A DNA stretch of 64,000 bases. Source: Microvirga aerilata (GTDB lineage: Bacteria; Pseudomonadota; Alphaproteobacteria; Rhizobiales; Beijerinckiaceae). The position numbers and the translations under genes are program-made. The stretch spans positions 153,798-217,797 of the forward strand of contig NZ_JAEQMY010000002.1 in NCBI RefSeq assembly GCF_016743775.1. Reading direction: 5' to 3'. Below, piece by piece: positions 38,932-49,010 of the stretch. Under the pieces are notes generated by a model that was not told the origin of the DNA, did not search any database, and worked only from the letters and a program-made list of their open reading frames with translations. The stretch's first letter is position 1. Each line of letters opens with the position of its first letter.

Positions 38932-39255
38932 ATGCGCCGCGCATTCGCCATGCTCGGAATGGGTACTGCTGTGTTCTTTGCTGCCGCGTCCCTGACGCTG
39001 CTCCCCAATGGCACCCAGGCCTCTTCGACCGAAGCCAGCTTCATGGTGCCTGCCGCGGACGGCTATGGCGTCGCGGAGTGTCTTATTGGAAACCAGAGTT
39101 GTGGCCAAGTTGTGGCGGACAGCTGGTGCGAGGCTCACGGTTATTCCAAGGCTACTTCCTTCCGGCAGATCTCCCCCGACGAGATCACGGGAACGATCCA
39201 GAAGGCATCCCTGAACATTCAGGAGCGCCCGGTCTCGATCACCTGCTCGAACTGA
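38932..39255 (+). CDS. Small exported hypothetical protein, 107 aa
   Basis: An N-terminal signal (MRRAFAMLGMGTAVFFAAASLTLLPNGTQA) precedes a mature domain with four cysteines (AECLIGNQSCG, DSWCEAHGYSKA, SITCSN). AGAGG lies 7 bp before ATG 38932; a longer reading from 38746 has no family support. It resembles small secreted proteins often seen in Hyphomicrobiales, but I cannot name a family. It ends 12 bp from the convergent argP gene. Confidence 0.7.
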   Translation: MRRAFAMLGMGTAVFFAAASLTLLPNGTQASSTEASFMVPAADGYGVAECLIGNQSCGQVVADSWCEAHGYSKATSFRQISPDEITGTIQKASLNIQERPVSITCSN

Positions 39256-39267
39256 GCGTCCAGGCGT

Positions 39268-40149
39268 TCAAGCCTGCGCCAAGAGGCTACGGGCCGTCTC
39301 CCGCACGGCCCGGGTCACATCCCCCAGCAGAGGACCGACGATCCGGCTCTGCTGCCAAAACAGCGGCACCTCCAGGGGTTCGGACGGCTTCAGGGCCACC
39401 AGCCTTCCAGCCCGGAGATGCTCCTGAACCAGCGCTTCCGGGTTCATCCCCCAACCCAAGCCCGCAAGAGCCCCATCCACGAAGGCTTGCGACGAGGGCA
39501 GCCAATGGACCGGCGGTCTGACATCGAGGCCCAGGGCCTGTTGCACCCAGAGCGCCTGCAGCCGATCCTTCTGGTTGAAGATCAGGCAGGGCGCGCGGGC
39601 AACCGAGGGCGCATCCAACCCTTCGGCAAACCACCGCTCCATGAATGCGGGGCTCGCCGTCGCCACATACCTTAAGGATCCCAGGGAATAGCAGTTGCAG
39701 CCCTGAATCGGCTTCCCATACGAGGTGACGGCCGCCACGACCTCCCCGCGCCTGAGCCAGTCGGTGCTGTAGTCCTGATCGTCCAGAACGAGGTCGAACA
39801 GGAAACCTTCCGTGCCCGCCATGGCGGGAATGAACCAGGTGGCGAGGCTGTCCGCATTCACGGCGATGCGCAGGGTCACGGGCCCGGCTTCGGGCTCCAG
39901 GCCCGGAAGACCCCCTCGCAGCGAGCTTTCGAGCAGGGCCACCTGCTCCACATGCTGGCACAGGCGCTGCCCGGCCTCGGTTGCCAGGCAGGGCTGCCCC
40001 CGCAGGACCAGAACCGTGCCGATCCGCTCCTCCAGGAGCTTCACCCGCTGGGAGACGGCCGGCGGGGTGACGTTCAGCCGATGGGCGGCACGCTCGAAGC
40101 TGCCGGTTCGGACCACGGCCGCAAGGGCCGACAAAAGGGCATAATCCAA
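39268..40149 (-). CDS. argP: LysR family regulator ArgP
   Basis: 293 aa. The N-terminal HTH (FERAAHRLNVTPPAVSQRVKLLEERIGTVLVLRG) and the effector-domain motif LRIAVNADSLATWFIPAM match ArgP/IciA closely. The start must be TTG at 40149 because the family begins DYxLLxAL. ArgP activates a basic amino-acid exporter in response to arginine or lysine, and such an exporter is divergently encoded next to it. Confidence 0.93.
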   Translation of the reverse strand: MDYALLSALAAVVRTGSFERAAHRLNVTPPAVSQRVKLLEERIGTVLVLRGQPCLATEAGQRLCQHVEQVALLESSLRGGLPGLEPEAGPVTLRIAVNADSLATWFIPAMAGTEGFLFDLVLDDQDYSTDWLRRGEVVAAVTSYGKPIQGCNCYSLGSLRYVATASPAFMERWFAEGLDAPSVARAPCLIFNQKDRLQALWVQQALGLDVRPPVHWLPSSQAFVDGALAGLGWGMNPEALVQEHLRAGRLVALKPSEPLEVPLFWQQSRIVGPLLGDVTRAVRETARSLLAQA

Positions 40150-40153
40150 CTTC

Positions 40154-40201
40154 GGATTAGAAATTCTAAATCTGCCTTATGGGGTTTAACTTTTCTAATC
40201 C
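40154..40201. promoter_or_regulatory. Candidate ArgP operator region
   Basis: GGATTAGAAA (40154-40163) and TTTTCTAATCC (40191-40201) are inverted copies, and TTAGAAATTCTAA (40157-40169) is itself a 13-bp palindrome. LysR regulators use T-N11-A dyads in divergent promoters like this one. Binding is inferred. Confidence 0.5.
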
Positions 40202-40246
40202 TAGGCGCTCGCCTACCACGCGTCGACCCGTTTCTGGAGCACCGAC

Positions 40247-40861
40247 GTGACCGCCCCTCTCCTTGCCGGCTTCCTGCTCGGCCTCAGCCTGATCCTGCCC
40301 ATCGGCGCCCAGAATGCCTTCGTGCTGAGAATCGGATTGCGCGGCGAGCACGTGTTCGCCGTCTGCCTCGCCTGCGCGCTTTCGGATGCGGTGCTGATCC
40401 TGGCGGGTGTGTCGGGCTTCGCCCAGATCGCGGCGCGGCTGCCCTGGGCCGAGATGGCCATGCGCTATGCCGGGGTAGCCTTTCTGGTCGTCTACGGAGC
40501 GCGGAGCTTCATGGCGGCGCTCCGGCCAAGTGACTCCCTGCGGCCGTCGGACTCGGCGCCGGCAGCGCTCGGCCGCGTGGTCCTCACGTCCCTTGCCCTC
40601 ACCTGGCTCAATCCGCACGTCTACCTGGACACCGTGGTCCTGATCGGCTCGATCTCGACGCAGTTCGACGAAGGCAAGAGGTGGTTTGCCGCCGGGGCCA
40701 TGCTGGCCTCCTTCACGTTCTTCTTTTCCCTCGGCTTCGGAGCCAGGCTGCTGAAGCCGCTCTTCGCCCGCCCGGTCACCTGGCGCATCCTCGACATCGC
40801 CATCGGCCTCGTCATGTGGGCGACCGCCGCGAGGCTTCTGATCCACGACAGCACTGTTTAG
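40247..40861 (+). CDS. LysE/ArgO family amino-acid exporter
   Basis: 204 aa inner-membrane protein with five or six helices. GFLLGLSLILPIGAQNAFVLRIGLRG is the LysE/ArgO signature and TWLNPHVYLDTVVLIGS the second. It exports basic amino acids such as arginine or lysine. The start is GTG 40247 after CTGGAGC. It is divergent from argP, its likely activator. The segment RPSDSLRPSDS shows a short internal duplication. Confidence 0.93.
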   Translation: MTAPLLAGFLLGLSLILPIGAQNAFVLRIGLRGEHVFAVCLACALSDAVLILAGVSGFAQIAARLPWAEMAMRYAGVAFLVVYGARSFMAALRPSDSLRPSDSAPAALGRVVLTSLALTWLNPHVYLDTVVLIGSISTQFDEGKRWFAAGAMLASFTFFFSLGFGARLLKPLFARPVTWRILDIAIGLVMWATAARLLIHDSTV

Positions 40862-41035
40862 GGGCGGTTTTCAACCTTGTGAGGGCTGCAAAGCCGGAGC
40901 ACGGGAATTCACCGCAAGAGCACGAGGCCGCTACAGCGCCCCTCTCCCGTGTGGGAGAGGGAGGAGCGTCCTGCCGGTTTCAGGGCTCACCCCGTCGAAC
41001 GATCCCGCGCCTGCCCGCTATGGAGAAGCCGACCT

Positions 41036-41551
41036 TTACGAATTCATCCACTCGGCGCATTTCGGCGGGACTTCCGTGCCCCAGGGCATCAGGGGAACAC
41101 TCGAGGTGGAGTTCTTGGGCGAGCCCTCGATGACCCTGTCCGAGTAGACCATGTAGACCAGGGTGTTGCGCTTCACGTCGCAGCCGCGGACGATCTGCAT
41201 CTTCTTGAAGATCAGGGACCGGCGCTCGCTGAACACCACGTCGCCCTGGCCGAATTTCTGCTTGAACTTCACCGGGCCGACCTGCCGGCAGGCGAGCGAG
41301 ATGTCGGACACCTCCTCGGCCATGCCGAGGGTGCCGGAAATGCCGCCCCGCTCAGGGGTCGTGTAGTGGCAGGCCACCCCTTCCACCACCGGATCGTCGA
41401 GGCCGTAGACCGCGAGCTTGTCGTCCGGGGTCAGCGCCCGCCACACGGTCGACTTCTTGAAGATCAGGTCGGGCTCCTGGGCAGCGGCACCGGTTGCCGC
41501 GCCTGCCGTCAGGGCCAGGGCCAAAGCGATTCGAGCGAGCATCTCTTTCAT
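41036..41551 (-). CDS. creA: CreA family protein
   Basis: 171 aa exported protein. A signal peptide (MKEMLARIALALALTAGAATGAAA) precedes the CreA domain: DLIFKKSTVWRALTPDDKLAVYGLDDPVVEGVACHYTTPERGG and VRGCDVKRNTLVYMVYSDRVIEGSPKNSTSSVPLMPW. The family is conserved in proteobacteria; its role is not established. GGTGGAG precedes ATG 41551. Confidence 0.92.
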   Translation of the reverse strand: MKEMLARIALALALTAGAATGAAAQEPDLIFKKSTVWRALTPDDKLAVYGLDDPVVEGVACHYTTPERGGISGTLGMAEEVSDISLACRQVGPVKFKQKFGQGDVVFSERRSLIFKKMQIVRGCDVKRNTLVYMVYSDRVIEGSPKNSTSSVPLMPWGTEVPPKCAEWMNS

Positions 41552-41605
41552 CCATCTCCACCGTCTTGCTGTCATGTGGGGATGGTGGAGGGCTTTGACG
41601 AGAGC

Positions 41606-41989
41606 CTACTCAGCGTGATGGCTGACGATGCAGACCTTGTTGCCGTCGAGGTCACGAAAATAAGCGCCATAGTAGTTCCGATGGTACTGAGGGCGCAGGC
41701 CCGGCGCACCCTCGTCGGCCCCGCCCCGCTCCAGGGCGGCGGCGTGGCAGGCATCCACGAGGCGGCGCTCATGGGCCAGCAAGGCGATCATGGAGCCGTT
41801 GCCGGCGCTGGGCTCCCCGCCGTCGAAGGGCCGCACGACCAGAAACTGCGGCCGCCCTCCGGGCAGGCCCCAGCCGACGATGCCGCCGCCCGAGAAGCGC
41901 ACCTCGAGCCCAAGGGGAGCGAGCACGGCGTCATAGAACTCTCTTGCGCGGCCCAAGTCATTTGCCCCGATGGTCGTATGGGAGTACAT
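41606..41989 (-). CDS. VOC (glyoxalase-like) family protein
   Basis: 127 aa. MYSHTTIGANDLGRAREFYDAVLAPLGLEVRF begins the first beta-alpha-beta module, with a metal-ligand His4, and the second ends YYGAYFRDLDGNKVCIVSH. The fold matches glyoxalase, dioxygenase and bleomycin-binding proteins; the substrate cannot be assigned. Confidence 0.9.
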   Translation of the reverse strand: MYSHTTIGANDLGRAREFYDAVLAPLGLEVRFSGGGIVGWGLPGGRPQFLVVRPFDGGEPSAGNGSMIALLAHERRLVDACHAAALERGGADEGAPGLRPQYHRNYYGAYFRDLDGNKVCIVSHHAE

Positions 41990-42144
41990 GCAGGCTTCTC
42001 CAGCGGTCGCGGTTTTGGGAAGCTAGGTGGCTTTCCACGAAGCGGGCAAGGCGTTAATCACAATAGGGTCAAATTCCGGCGTCACATGATGGGCCTCCCT
42101 GGGCCGACAGCGCCGCAACGGACCTGAGTTCTGCGATCAGCTTC

Positions 42145-43275
42145 ATGACAAAGACATCCTTCTTCCGCTCCCTTCTCGCCGCGGCGGCCTTCCTGGCCGC
42201 AGGCCAGGCCGCCCTTGCCCAATCGCCGGAATGCCAGCGCTTCCGGGCGGAGCTGGCCAATCTCGACCGCGGGGGCGGCGGCGGAGCGCCGACGGGCCAG
42301 ATGCGGGCCCAGCGCGCGGAGATCAACCGCCTCGTCGGCTATTACCGCAACATCGGCTGCGAGCGCGGACCCCTCGGCTTCCTGGCAGGACCTGCGCCCG
42401 CCGAGTGCGGCTCCATCGCCCAGCAGATCCGCCAGCTCGAGGCAGGCTACGCCCGCCTCGCCTCGCAGGCAGTCGATCCGGGCGAGATCGACGCCCGGCG
42501 CCGGCAGCTCCAGGCTGCGGTCCAGCAGACTTGCTCCGCCGAGCCCCGCGGCTTCTTCGAATCCATCTTCGGCGCACCGCGCCAGCCGCAGCAGCAGCAG
42601 CGGCAGGAAATCATGCCCGAGGGGCAGCCCATCATCGCCGACGACGGACCGCCCTCCCTCGGCGGGGGACGCCTCATCTGCGTGAGAACCTGCGACGGCT
42701 CCTACTTCCCGCTCACCACCCCGCCGGGCGGCGGGCAGAGCGCCAACGAAATGTGCCAGGCCCTCTGCCCCGGCACGGAAACCCTCGCCTTCGCCTATCC
42801 GGGCGGCGACAACGGACTCAACCGGGCGGCCTCCCTGTCGGGCAACCAGCCCTACACGTCGCTGGCAAACGCCTTCAAGTTCCGCAAGACCTTCGACGAG
42901 GCCTGCGCCTGCAAGAAGCAGGGCGAGAGCTGGGCCGTGGTTCTGCGTAAGGCCGAGAGCATGCTCTCGCAGCGCAAGGGCGACATGATCGTTACCGCCG
43001 AGAAGGCGGAGGAATTGTCCCGCCCGAAGGCCGTGCAGGCCCGCAAGGCGGCGGAGAAGAAGGCCGACGACGAGGAGAAGGAAGCGGCCGAGGCCGCCGA
43101 AGCCGCGCCGACCGCCAGCAAGGAATCCTCCGGCATCGGCCCGCAGTCCATCGAGAACAACACCGTCGTGGGCCAGGGCGAGGGCGCGACCCGCGAGGTG
43201 GTCACGGCCGGCCAGAAGAAAACCGTGCGCGTGATCGCACCGGATCTGATCCCGGTTCCGCACGCGCAGAACTGA
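42145..43275 (+). CDS. DUF2865 domain protein, exported
   Basis: 376 aa. A signal peptide (MTKTSFFRSLLAAAAFLAAGQAALA) precedes CQRFRAELANL and a coiled region, and then the DUF2865 core: LICVRTCDGSYFPLTTPPGGGQSANEMCQALCPGTETLAFAYPGGD and CACKKQGESWA, with paired cysteines. The C-terminus is Lys/Glu/Ala-rich. DUF2865 proteins are restricted mostly to Hyphomicrobiales and have no known function. Confidence 0.88.
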   Translation: MTKTSFFRSLLAAAAFLAAGQAALAQSPECQRFRAELANLDRGGGGGAPTGQMRAQRAEINRLVGYYRNIGCERGPLGFLAGPAPAECGSIAQQIRQLEAGYARLASQAVDPGEIDARRRQLQAAVQQTCSAEPRGFFESIFGAPRQPQQQQRQEIMPEGQPIIADDGPPSLGGGRLICVRTCDGSYFPLTTPPGGGQSANEMCQALCPGTETLAFAYPGGDNGLNRAASLSGNQPYTSLANAFKFRKTFDEACACKKQGESWAVVLRKAESMLSQRKGDMIVTAEKAEELSRPKAVQARKAAEKKADDEEKEAAEAAEAAPTASKESSGIGPQSIENNTVVGQGEGATREVVTAGQKKTVRVIAPDLIPVPHAQN

Positions 43276-43348
43276 CCGACATAATCGGGGTCGTCCGGGA
43301 CGCGGATTCGGCGCTCGCCCTTGTCGTCCCCTGCGGTCCGTCAGGACC

Positions 43349-43392
43349 GGGAAGGGGATCCATCGGCGCGCCTGATCGTGGATCCCCTTCCC
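43349..43392. repeat. Palindromic repeat unit A
   Basis: GGGAAGGGGATCCA (43349-43362) and TGGATCCCCTTCCC (43379-43392) are exact inverted arms around 16 nt. Downstream GCCGGGGATGACAG (43406-43419) recurs at 43521, linking it to unit B. Confidence 0.75.
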
Positions 43393-43438
43393 TCGCCTGC
43401 GGCTCGCCGGGGATGACAGCGGAGCGCTAACCTCAGTG

Positions 43439-43532
43439 TCATTCCCGGCCGGAGCGAAGCGGAGGGGAAGGGAATCCACATGCTAAGGATGTGAGTGGAT
43501 CCCCCTCCCTCACTTCGTTCGCCGGGGATGAC
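43439..43532. repeat. Palindromic repeat unit B
   Basis: Arms run from GTCATTCCCGGC to GCCGGGGATGAC with inner GGGAAGGGAATCCAC / GTGGATCCCCCTCCC, giving a 94-bp imperfect hairpin. It is the same family as unit A. Confidence 0.75.
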
Positions 43533-43880
43533 AGCCTCAGTGTCATCCCGGACGGCGGAGCCGATCCGGGATCGTTGAACGAGTAGAGCGCGTGTTTCCC
43601 TCCCCCGCAGGCCTCGGGCTTGCCCGAGACCTGCTCTTTGCAGGCGCATGTCGGGAACACCCGACATGCGACGGGGAGGGCCAGGGTGGGGGTGCCAGCG
43701 CCACACGTGGATAGGCGATCGCCCACACCCCCACCTCCAACTCCTCCCCACAAGGGGAAGGAGGGCTTCAGTGCCTTAACAGTCCCGGCGGAAAGCAGCT
43801 CTCGGGGCTTTCCCGAATCCTGTTGGGCCGGAGAGCACGTGCGCATTCCGCACCGCTTCCCGTCATGCTATCAGGCGGGC

Positions 43881-44852
43881 ATGAAACCGCTCGATTCCCT
43901 TCAGATGCCCGGGCCCGTCGGCTCCCGGGAACCGATCATCGCCGTCTCGGACTTAAGCAAGACCTATGCGTCCGGCTTCCAGGCCCTGAAGACGGTCGAC
44001 CTGGAGATCCGCCGGGGCGAGATCTTCGCGCTGCTTGGCCCCAACGGGGCCGGCAAGACGACGCTCATCAGCATCATCTGCGGGATCGTCAACCCGAGCA
44101 CCGGCACCGTCACGGCCGACGGCCACGACATCGTCCGTGATTACCGGGCCGCCCGCGCGAAGATCGGCCTCGTCCCGCAGGAGCTGACCACGGATGCCTT
44201 CGAGAGCGTGTGGGCGACGGTGAAGTTCAGCCGCGGGCTCTTCGGCAAGCCGCCCAATCCGGCCTATCTCGAAAAGATCCTGAAGGACCTCTCCCTGTGG
44301 GAGAAACGCGACAGCAAGATCATGACGCTTTCCGGCGGCATGAAGCGCCGGGTGATGATCGCCAAGGCCCTGTCGCACGAGCCCAAGATCCTGTTCCTCG
44401 ACGAGCCCACCGCCGGCGTCGACGTGGAGCTGCGGCGGGACATGTGGGAAATGGTCAGGAAGCTGCGCGAGAGCGGCGTCACGATCATCCTGACCACCCA
44501 CTATATCGAGGAGGCCGAGGAGATGGCCGACCGGATCGGGGTGATCCGCAAGGGCGAGATCATCCTGGTGGAGGACAAGACCGTCCTGATGCAGAAGCTC
44601 GGCAAGAAGCAGCTGACCCTGCACCTGCAGAACCCGCTCGCCGCCCTCCCGGCCGACCTGCAATCCGAGAACCTGCAGCTCTCGTCGGACGGCACCGAGC
44701 TCGTCTACACCTTCGACACGCAGACCGAGGAGACGGGCATCGCGGGCCTCCTGCGCCGCCTCAGCGAGCACGGCATCGACTTCAAGGATCTGCAGACCTC
44801 CGAGTCTTCGCTCGAGGAAATCTTCGTCAGTCTCGTCAGGGGGCGCGCATGA
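43881..44852 (+). CDS. ABC-2 type exporter ATP-binding protein
   Basis: 323 aa. Walker [10 protein letters not shown], signature LSGGMKRR, Walker [13 protein letters not shown], then the H-loop in [18 protein letters not shown] and a C-terminal 90-residue domain. This is the DrrA/YadG type of exporter ATPase. ATG 43881 gives the usual N-terminus ([18 protein letters not shown] starts near 20); an upstream extension would run through the repeat region. The next gene overlaps by four bases. Confidence 0.93.
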   Translation: MKPLDSLQMPGPVGSREPIIAVSDLSKTYASGFQALKTVDLEIRRGEIFALLGPNGAGKTTLISIICGIVNPSTGTVTADGHDIVRDYRAARAKIGLVPQELTTDAFESVWATVKFSRGLFGKPPNPAYLEKILKDLSLWEKRDSKIMTLSGGMKRRVMIAKALSHEPKILFLDEPTAGVDVELRRDMWEMVRKLRESGVTIILTTHYIEEAEEMADRIGVIRKGEIILVEDKTVLMQKLGKKQLTLHLQNPLAALPADLQSENLQLSSDGTELVYTFDTQTEETGIAGLLRRLSEHGIDFKDLQTSESSLEEIFVSLVRGRA

Positions 44853-45610
44853 ACGTCTATGCCATCAAGGCCATCTATCTCTTCGAGATGGCGCGCACCT
44901 GGCGCACGATCATGCAGAGCATCGCCTCGCCCGTGCTGTCGACATCGCTTTATTTCATCGTGTTCGGCTCGGCCATCGGCTCGCGCATGGCCAATATCGA
45001 GGGGGTGAGCTACGGCGCCTTCATCGTGCCGGGGCTGATCATGCTGTCGATCCTGACGGAAAGCATCTCGAACGCCTCCTTCGGCATCTACATGCCGAAA
45101 TTCGCCGGCACCATCTACGAGCTTCTGTCCGCTCCGATCTCGGCCATCGAGACCCTGATCGGCTATGTGGGGGCGGCGGCCACCAAGTCGGTGATCATCG
45201 GCACCATCATCCTGATCACCGCCCGGCTCTTCGTGGACTTCTCCATCGAGCACCCGTTGTGGATGATCGCCTTCCTGGTGCTGACATCCATCACCTTCAG
45301 CCTCTTCGGCTTCATCATCGGCATCTGGGCGGACAGCTTCCAGAAGCTTCAGATCGTGCCCCTGATGATCGTGACGCCGCTGGCGTTTCTGGGCGGCAGC
45401 TTCTACTCCATCAACATGCTGCCGCCGTTCTGGCAGACGGTCGCCCTGTTCAACCCGGTGGTCTACCTGGTGAGCGGCTTCCGCTGGAGCTTCTACGGCG
45501 TCGCCGATGTGGGCGTGGGGATCAGCCTCGGCATGACCCTCGTGTTCATGCTGATGTGTCTCGCTGGCGTCTGGTGGATCTTCAGGACGGGCTACAAGAT
45601 CAAGGCGTAA
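44849..45610 (+). CDS. ABC-2 type transporter permease
   Basis: 253 aa with six hydrophobic helices. [45 protein letters not shown] and [21 protein letters not shown] are ABC-2 permease signatures of the YadH/DrrB group. Its ATPase is the overlapping gene upstream. The exported substrate is unknown. Confidence 0.93.
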   Translation: MNVYAIKAIYLFEMARTWRTIMQSIASPVLSTSLYFIVFGSAIGSRMANIEGVSYGAFIVPGLIMLSILTESISNASFGIYMPKFAGTIYELLSAPISAIETLIGYVGAAATKSVIIGTIILITARLFVDFSIEHPLWMIAFLVLTSITFSLFGFIIGIWADSFQKLQIVPLMIVTPLAFLGGSFYSINMLPPFWQTVALFNPVVYLVSGFRWSFYGVADVGVGISLGMTLVFMLMCLAGVWWIFRTGYKIKA

Positions 45611-45624
45611 ACCCGCGCATCCGC

Positions 45625-45649
45625 CATGGCCGGGCTCGTTCCGGCCATG
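45625..45649. repeat. Small palindrome between convergent genes
   Basis: CATGGCCGG-GCTCGTT-CCGGCCATG, perfect 9-bp arms, between the permease and gltX. It may act as a weak bidirectional terminator and resembles the elements at 15700 and 37066. Confidence 0.5.
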
Positions 45650-45675
45650 ACCATGAAGAATGGGGCGCTCCCAGT

Positions 45676-47031
45676 TTAAGCCGCCTGCCCGGACAGGCGC
45701 GCCCTCGCCCGCTCAGGCCCGATCAGCGGAAGAAGCGCCGCCAGTTCCGGCCCGTGATCGAGCCCGGTGAGCGCGAGGCGCAGGGGCATGAAGAGCGCCT
45801 TGCCTTTCAGGCCGGTGGCGGCCTTCACGGCTTCGGTCCACGCCTTCCAGGTGGCGGCATCCCACGGCGCCTCCGGCAGAACCCCGGTGGCGGCCTCGAT
45901 GAAGGCCCTGTCCTCGATGACCGGCGTCACCGGACCGCGCACCACCCTGGCCCACTCGGCCGCATCCTGAACCTTGGTCAGGTTGCTGCGCACCGCGTTC
46001 CAGAACGCCTCACCGGCATCCGCGTCCATCGCCGCAAGGCGCTCGCGCGCCACCTCATACGGCATTTCGTGGATGAGGCGGGCGTTGAGGTGCTCCAGCT
46101 CGCTCTCGTCGAACTTGGCGGGGGCGCGGGAGATGTGGGAGAAATCGATGAGGCGGGCGAGCTCGTTCAGGCTCGCGATGGGCCGCACGGCCTCCGCCGA
46201 GCCCACGAGCACGGCGAGCGACGCCACCGCCTGCGGCTCCAGCCCACCGTCGCGCAAACCCTTCACCGACAGGTGGCCGAGGCGCTTGGACAGCCCCTCC
46301 CCGCTTGCGGTGATCAGTAGGCTGTGGTGGGCGAAGGCCGGGATCGCCGCCCCGAGCGCCTCGAAGATCTGGATCTGCACCGCCGTGTTGGTGACGTGGT
46401 CCTCGCCCCGGATCACATGGGTGATCTTAAGGTCGATGTCGTCCACCACGGACGGCAAGGTATACAGATAGGTGCCGTCCTCGCGCACCAGCACCGGATC
46501 GGACAGCGAGCTGCAATCCACATGGCAGTCGCCGCGCACGAGATCGTTCCAGGCCACTTGAATGGGCTCGAGGCGGAAGCGCCAATGGGGCTTGCGTCCT
46601 TCGTTCTCCAACTTGGCCCGATCCTCGTCGGTGAGTTTCAGGGCGGCCCGGTCGTAGATCGGCGGCAGGCCGCGGGCGAGCTGGCGCTTGCGGCGGAACT
46701 CCAGCTCCTCCTGCGTCTCGTAGCAGGGATAGAGCCGGCCCACGGCCTTCAGCCGCTCGGCCGCAGCGTCATAGAGGCCGAACCGCTCCGACTGACGCAC
46801 GATCACATCGGGCGCAATCCCGAGCCACCGCAGATCGGTTTCAATGGAATCCGCATATTCCTGCTTCGACCGCGCCAGATCCGTATCGTCGAAGCGCAGG
46901 ATGAAGGTGCCGCCTTCCCGTCGCGCATAGAGCGCGTTGAGGAGGGCGACGCGGGTGTTGCCGATATGGATATGCCCGGTCGGGGACGGGGCGAAGCGAA
47001 CGATGGGCTTGGAAACGATGGGCTTGGACAT
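45676..47031 (-). CDS. gltX: Glutamyl-tRNA synthetase
   Basis: 451 aa class I synthetase. [29 protein letters not shown] holds the HIGH motif and GEGLSKRLG replaces KMSKS with LSKR, as in the second GltX paralog of many alphaproteobacteria. The short C-terminal helical domain is present. The first codons contain a tandem 15-bp duplication ([10 protein letters not shown]), so the start region is slightly longer than usual. Confidence 0.95.
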   Translation of the reverse strand: MSKPIVSKPIVRFAPSPTGHIHIGNTRVALLNALYARREGGTFILRFDDTDLARSKQEYADSIETDLRWLGIAPDVIVRQSERFGLYDAAAERLKAVGRLYPCYETQEELEFRRKRQLARGLPPIYDRAALKLTDEDRAKLENEGRKPHWRFRLEPIQVAWNDLVRGDCHVDCSSLSDPVLVREDGTYLYTLPSVVDDIDLKITHVIRGEDHVTNTAVQIQIFEALGAAIPAFAHHSLLITASGEGLSKRLGHLSVKGLRDGGLEPQAVASLAVLVGSAEAVRPIASLNELARLIDFSHISRAPAKFDESELEHLNARLIHEMPYEVARERLAAMDADAGEAFWNAVRSNLTKVQDAAEWARVVRGPVTPVIEDRAFIEAATGVLPEAPWDAATWKAWTEAVKAATGLKGKALFMPLRLALTGLDHGPELAALLPLIGPERARARLSGQAA

Positions 47032-47276
47032 GGGCCAAACCTATGGCGAAGGCCGCGAAGGCGCGCAAGGGGTGGAGGCTATTTCCCCCTCCCCCTTGCG
47101 GGGGAGCGCCGGGTTGGGTGGTGCGGCTGAGGGAGACCTGAAGCCCGCGAGCATTTCTCCCTCTCCCGTTTGGGAGAGGGGATGCACAGCATCCGCGGTG
47201 TGCTTTCTGATTGGCGTGTGGAGTTCTGACCTTGCGACCCCGCACCGGTCCCTCCCCGCGAGGAGGAGGCAAAAGC

Positions 47277-49010
47277 CTATACGTCCGTCGGCCCTACCCG
47301 TGGCTTGCCGATGGCGCGCTCCAGGGCCTCGTCTTTTCCTTGCACCGCCATCCCCTGATCGCGGAAGCGGTTGACGATGGGATAGCGGCGGTCGCGGCCG
47401 AAGTTCTTGCGCGTCACCTTCACGCCGGGCGCCGCCTGGCGCCGCTTGTATTCGGCGATGTGCAGCAGGCGCTCCACCTTCCTGACCGTCTCGAAGTCCT
47501 GTCCCTTGGCGACGATCTCCGACACGCGAAGCTCCTGCTCCACGAGGCCGCGCAGGATCTCGTCGAGATCCTCGTAAGGAGGCAGCGAATCCTGATCCTT
47601 CTGGCCCTCGCGCAACTCGGCAGTGGGCGCCTTGGTGAGGATGTTTTCAGGGATCACGATGCCGTCGGGCCCGAGTGCGCCGGTCGGCTTCCAGCGGTTG
47701 CGCAGGGCGGACAGGCTGTAGACCTCCATCTTGTAGAGATCCTTGATCGGATTGTAGCCGCCGTTCATGTCGCCGTAGATCGTGGCGTAGCCCACGGACA
47801 TCTCGGACTTGTTGCCGGTGGTCACCACCATGGAGCCGAACTTGTTCGAGATCGCCATGAGGATCGTGCCGCGGGCACGGCTCTGGAGGTTCTCCTCGGT
47901 GATGTCCCGCCCCCTGTCCTTGAACAGGGGCTGCAGCGCCGCCTCGAAGCCCTCCACCGGTTCTGCGATGGGCAGAATGTCGTAACGAACGCCAAGGGCC
48001 TTGGCGCAATCCTCCGCATCCTTGAGGGATTCGCCGGACGTGTAGCGGTAGGGCAGCATCACGCAATGCACCCGGCTTGGGCCGAGCGCATCGACCGCCA
48101 TGGCGGCGCAGATGGCCGAGTCGATGCCGCCGGACAGGCCGAGCACGACGCCGGGAAAGCGGTTCTTCTCCACATAGTCGCGCAGGCCCAGGACGCAGGC
48201 CGCGTAATCGGCCTCCTCGCCCTCCTCCACCGTTGCGACGGGGGCGTCGCGGCAGATCCAGCCGTCCTCGCCCTTTTCCCAAGTGGTGAGGGCAACTAGC
48301 TCCTCATAGGCGGGCAGCTGGCAGGCGAGCGAGCAATCGGCATTCAGCACGAAGGACGCGCCGTCGAACACCAGCTCATCCTGCCCGCCCACCTGATTGA
48401 GATAAACCAGCGGCAGGCCGCTCTCCGTCACCCGCGAACTTGCAATGTTGAATCGCTCATCCGTCTTGCCGCGCCAATAGGGCGAGCCGTTCGGGACCAG
48501 AAGCATCTCGGCTCCGGTCTCGGCAAGGCATTCGACCACATCCCCGCTCCAGATGTCCTCGCAGATCGGAAGGCCCAAGCGGATGCCGCGAAAGTTGACC
48601 GGCCCCGGAAGAGGGCCGGGATCGAAATTGCGCTTCTCGTCGAAGACGCCGTAATTGGGCAAATCGACCTTGTAGCGCAGGGCGATGGCGCCGTTGTCGA
48701 GGAGCGCATAGGCGTTGTAGAGGGCGTCGTCCTCCCGCCAGGGCAGGCCGATCAGCATGCCCGGACCTCCGTCCGTCGTCTCGCGGGCAAGGCGCTCGAG
48801 CGCCTCGCGGCAGGCATCCTGGAAAGCAGGCTTCAGCACCAGGTCCTCGGCAGGATAGCCCGCCAGGAACTGCTCGGCGAACATGACAATGTCGGCGCCG
48901 AGGCGGGCGGCCTCCGCGCGGGCGTCACGAGCCTTCTGCTCGTTTCCGGCCACGTCGCCGACGATGGGGTTGAGCTGCGCGAGAGCGATCTTGAGCGTGT
49001 TCTGAGCCAT
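47277..49010 (-). CDS. nadE: Glutamine-dependent NAD+ synthetase
   Basis: 577 aa two-domain enzyme that amidates deamido-NAD+. The N-terminal nitrilase-like glutaminase domain (about 1-260) has catalytic Glu (MFAEQFLAGYPAEDL), Lys and the Cys motif GLPICEDIW; the C-terminal synthetase domain has the PP-loop VLGLSGGIDSAICAAMAV. ATG 49010 is chosen; an upstream in-frame start has no family support. Full length. Confidence 0.96.
   Translation of the reverse strand: MAQNTLKIALAQLNPIVGDVAGNEQKARDARAEAARLGADIVMFAEQFLAGYPAEDLVLKPAFQDACREALERLARETTDGGPGMLIGLPWREDDALYNAYALLDNGAIALRYKVDLPNYGVFDEKRNFDPGPLPGPVNFRGIRLGLPICEDIWSGDVVECLAETGAEMLLVPNGSPYWRGKTDERFNIASSRVTESGLPLVYLNQVGGQDELVFDGASFVLNADCSLACQLPAYEELVALTTWEKGEDGWICRDAPVATVEEGEEADYAACVLGLRDYVEKNRFPGVVLGLSGGIDSAICAAMAVDALGPSRVHCVMLPYRYTSGESLKDAEDCAKALGVRYDILPIAEPVEGFEAALQPLFKDRGRDITEENLQSRARGTILMAISNKFGSMVVTTGNKSEMSVGYATIYGDMNGGYNPIKDLYKMEVYSLSALRNRWKPTGALGPDGIVIPENILTKAPTAELREGQKDQDSLPPYEDLDEILRGLVEQELRVSEIVAKGQDFETVRKVERLLHIAEYKRRQAAPGVKVTRKNFGRDRRYPIVNRFRDQGMAVQGKDEALERAIGKPRVGPTDV

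Larger units (their letters stand above)
43276..43880. other. Repeat-rich intergenic region
   Basis: 600 bp without a supported gene. The first half consists of palindromic repeat units (43349-43392 and 43439-43532, with a further partial unit to about 43575). The second half (43590-43770) is another GC-rich degenerate palindromic stretch with CCTCCCC-type arms. Confidence 0.7.
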
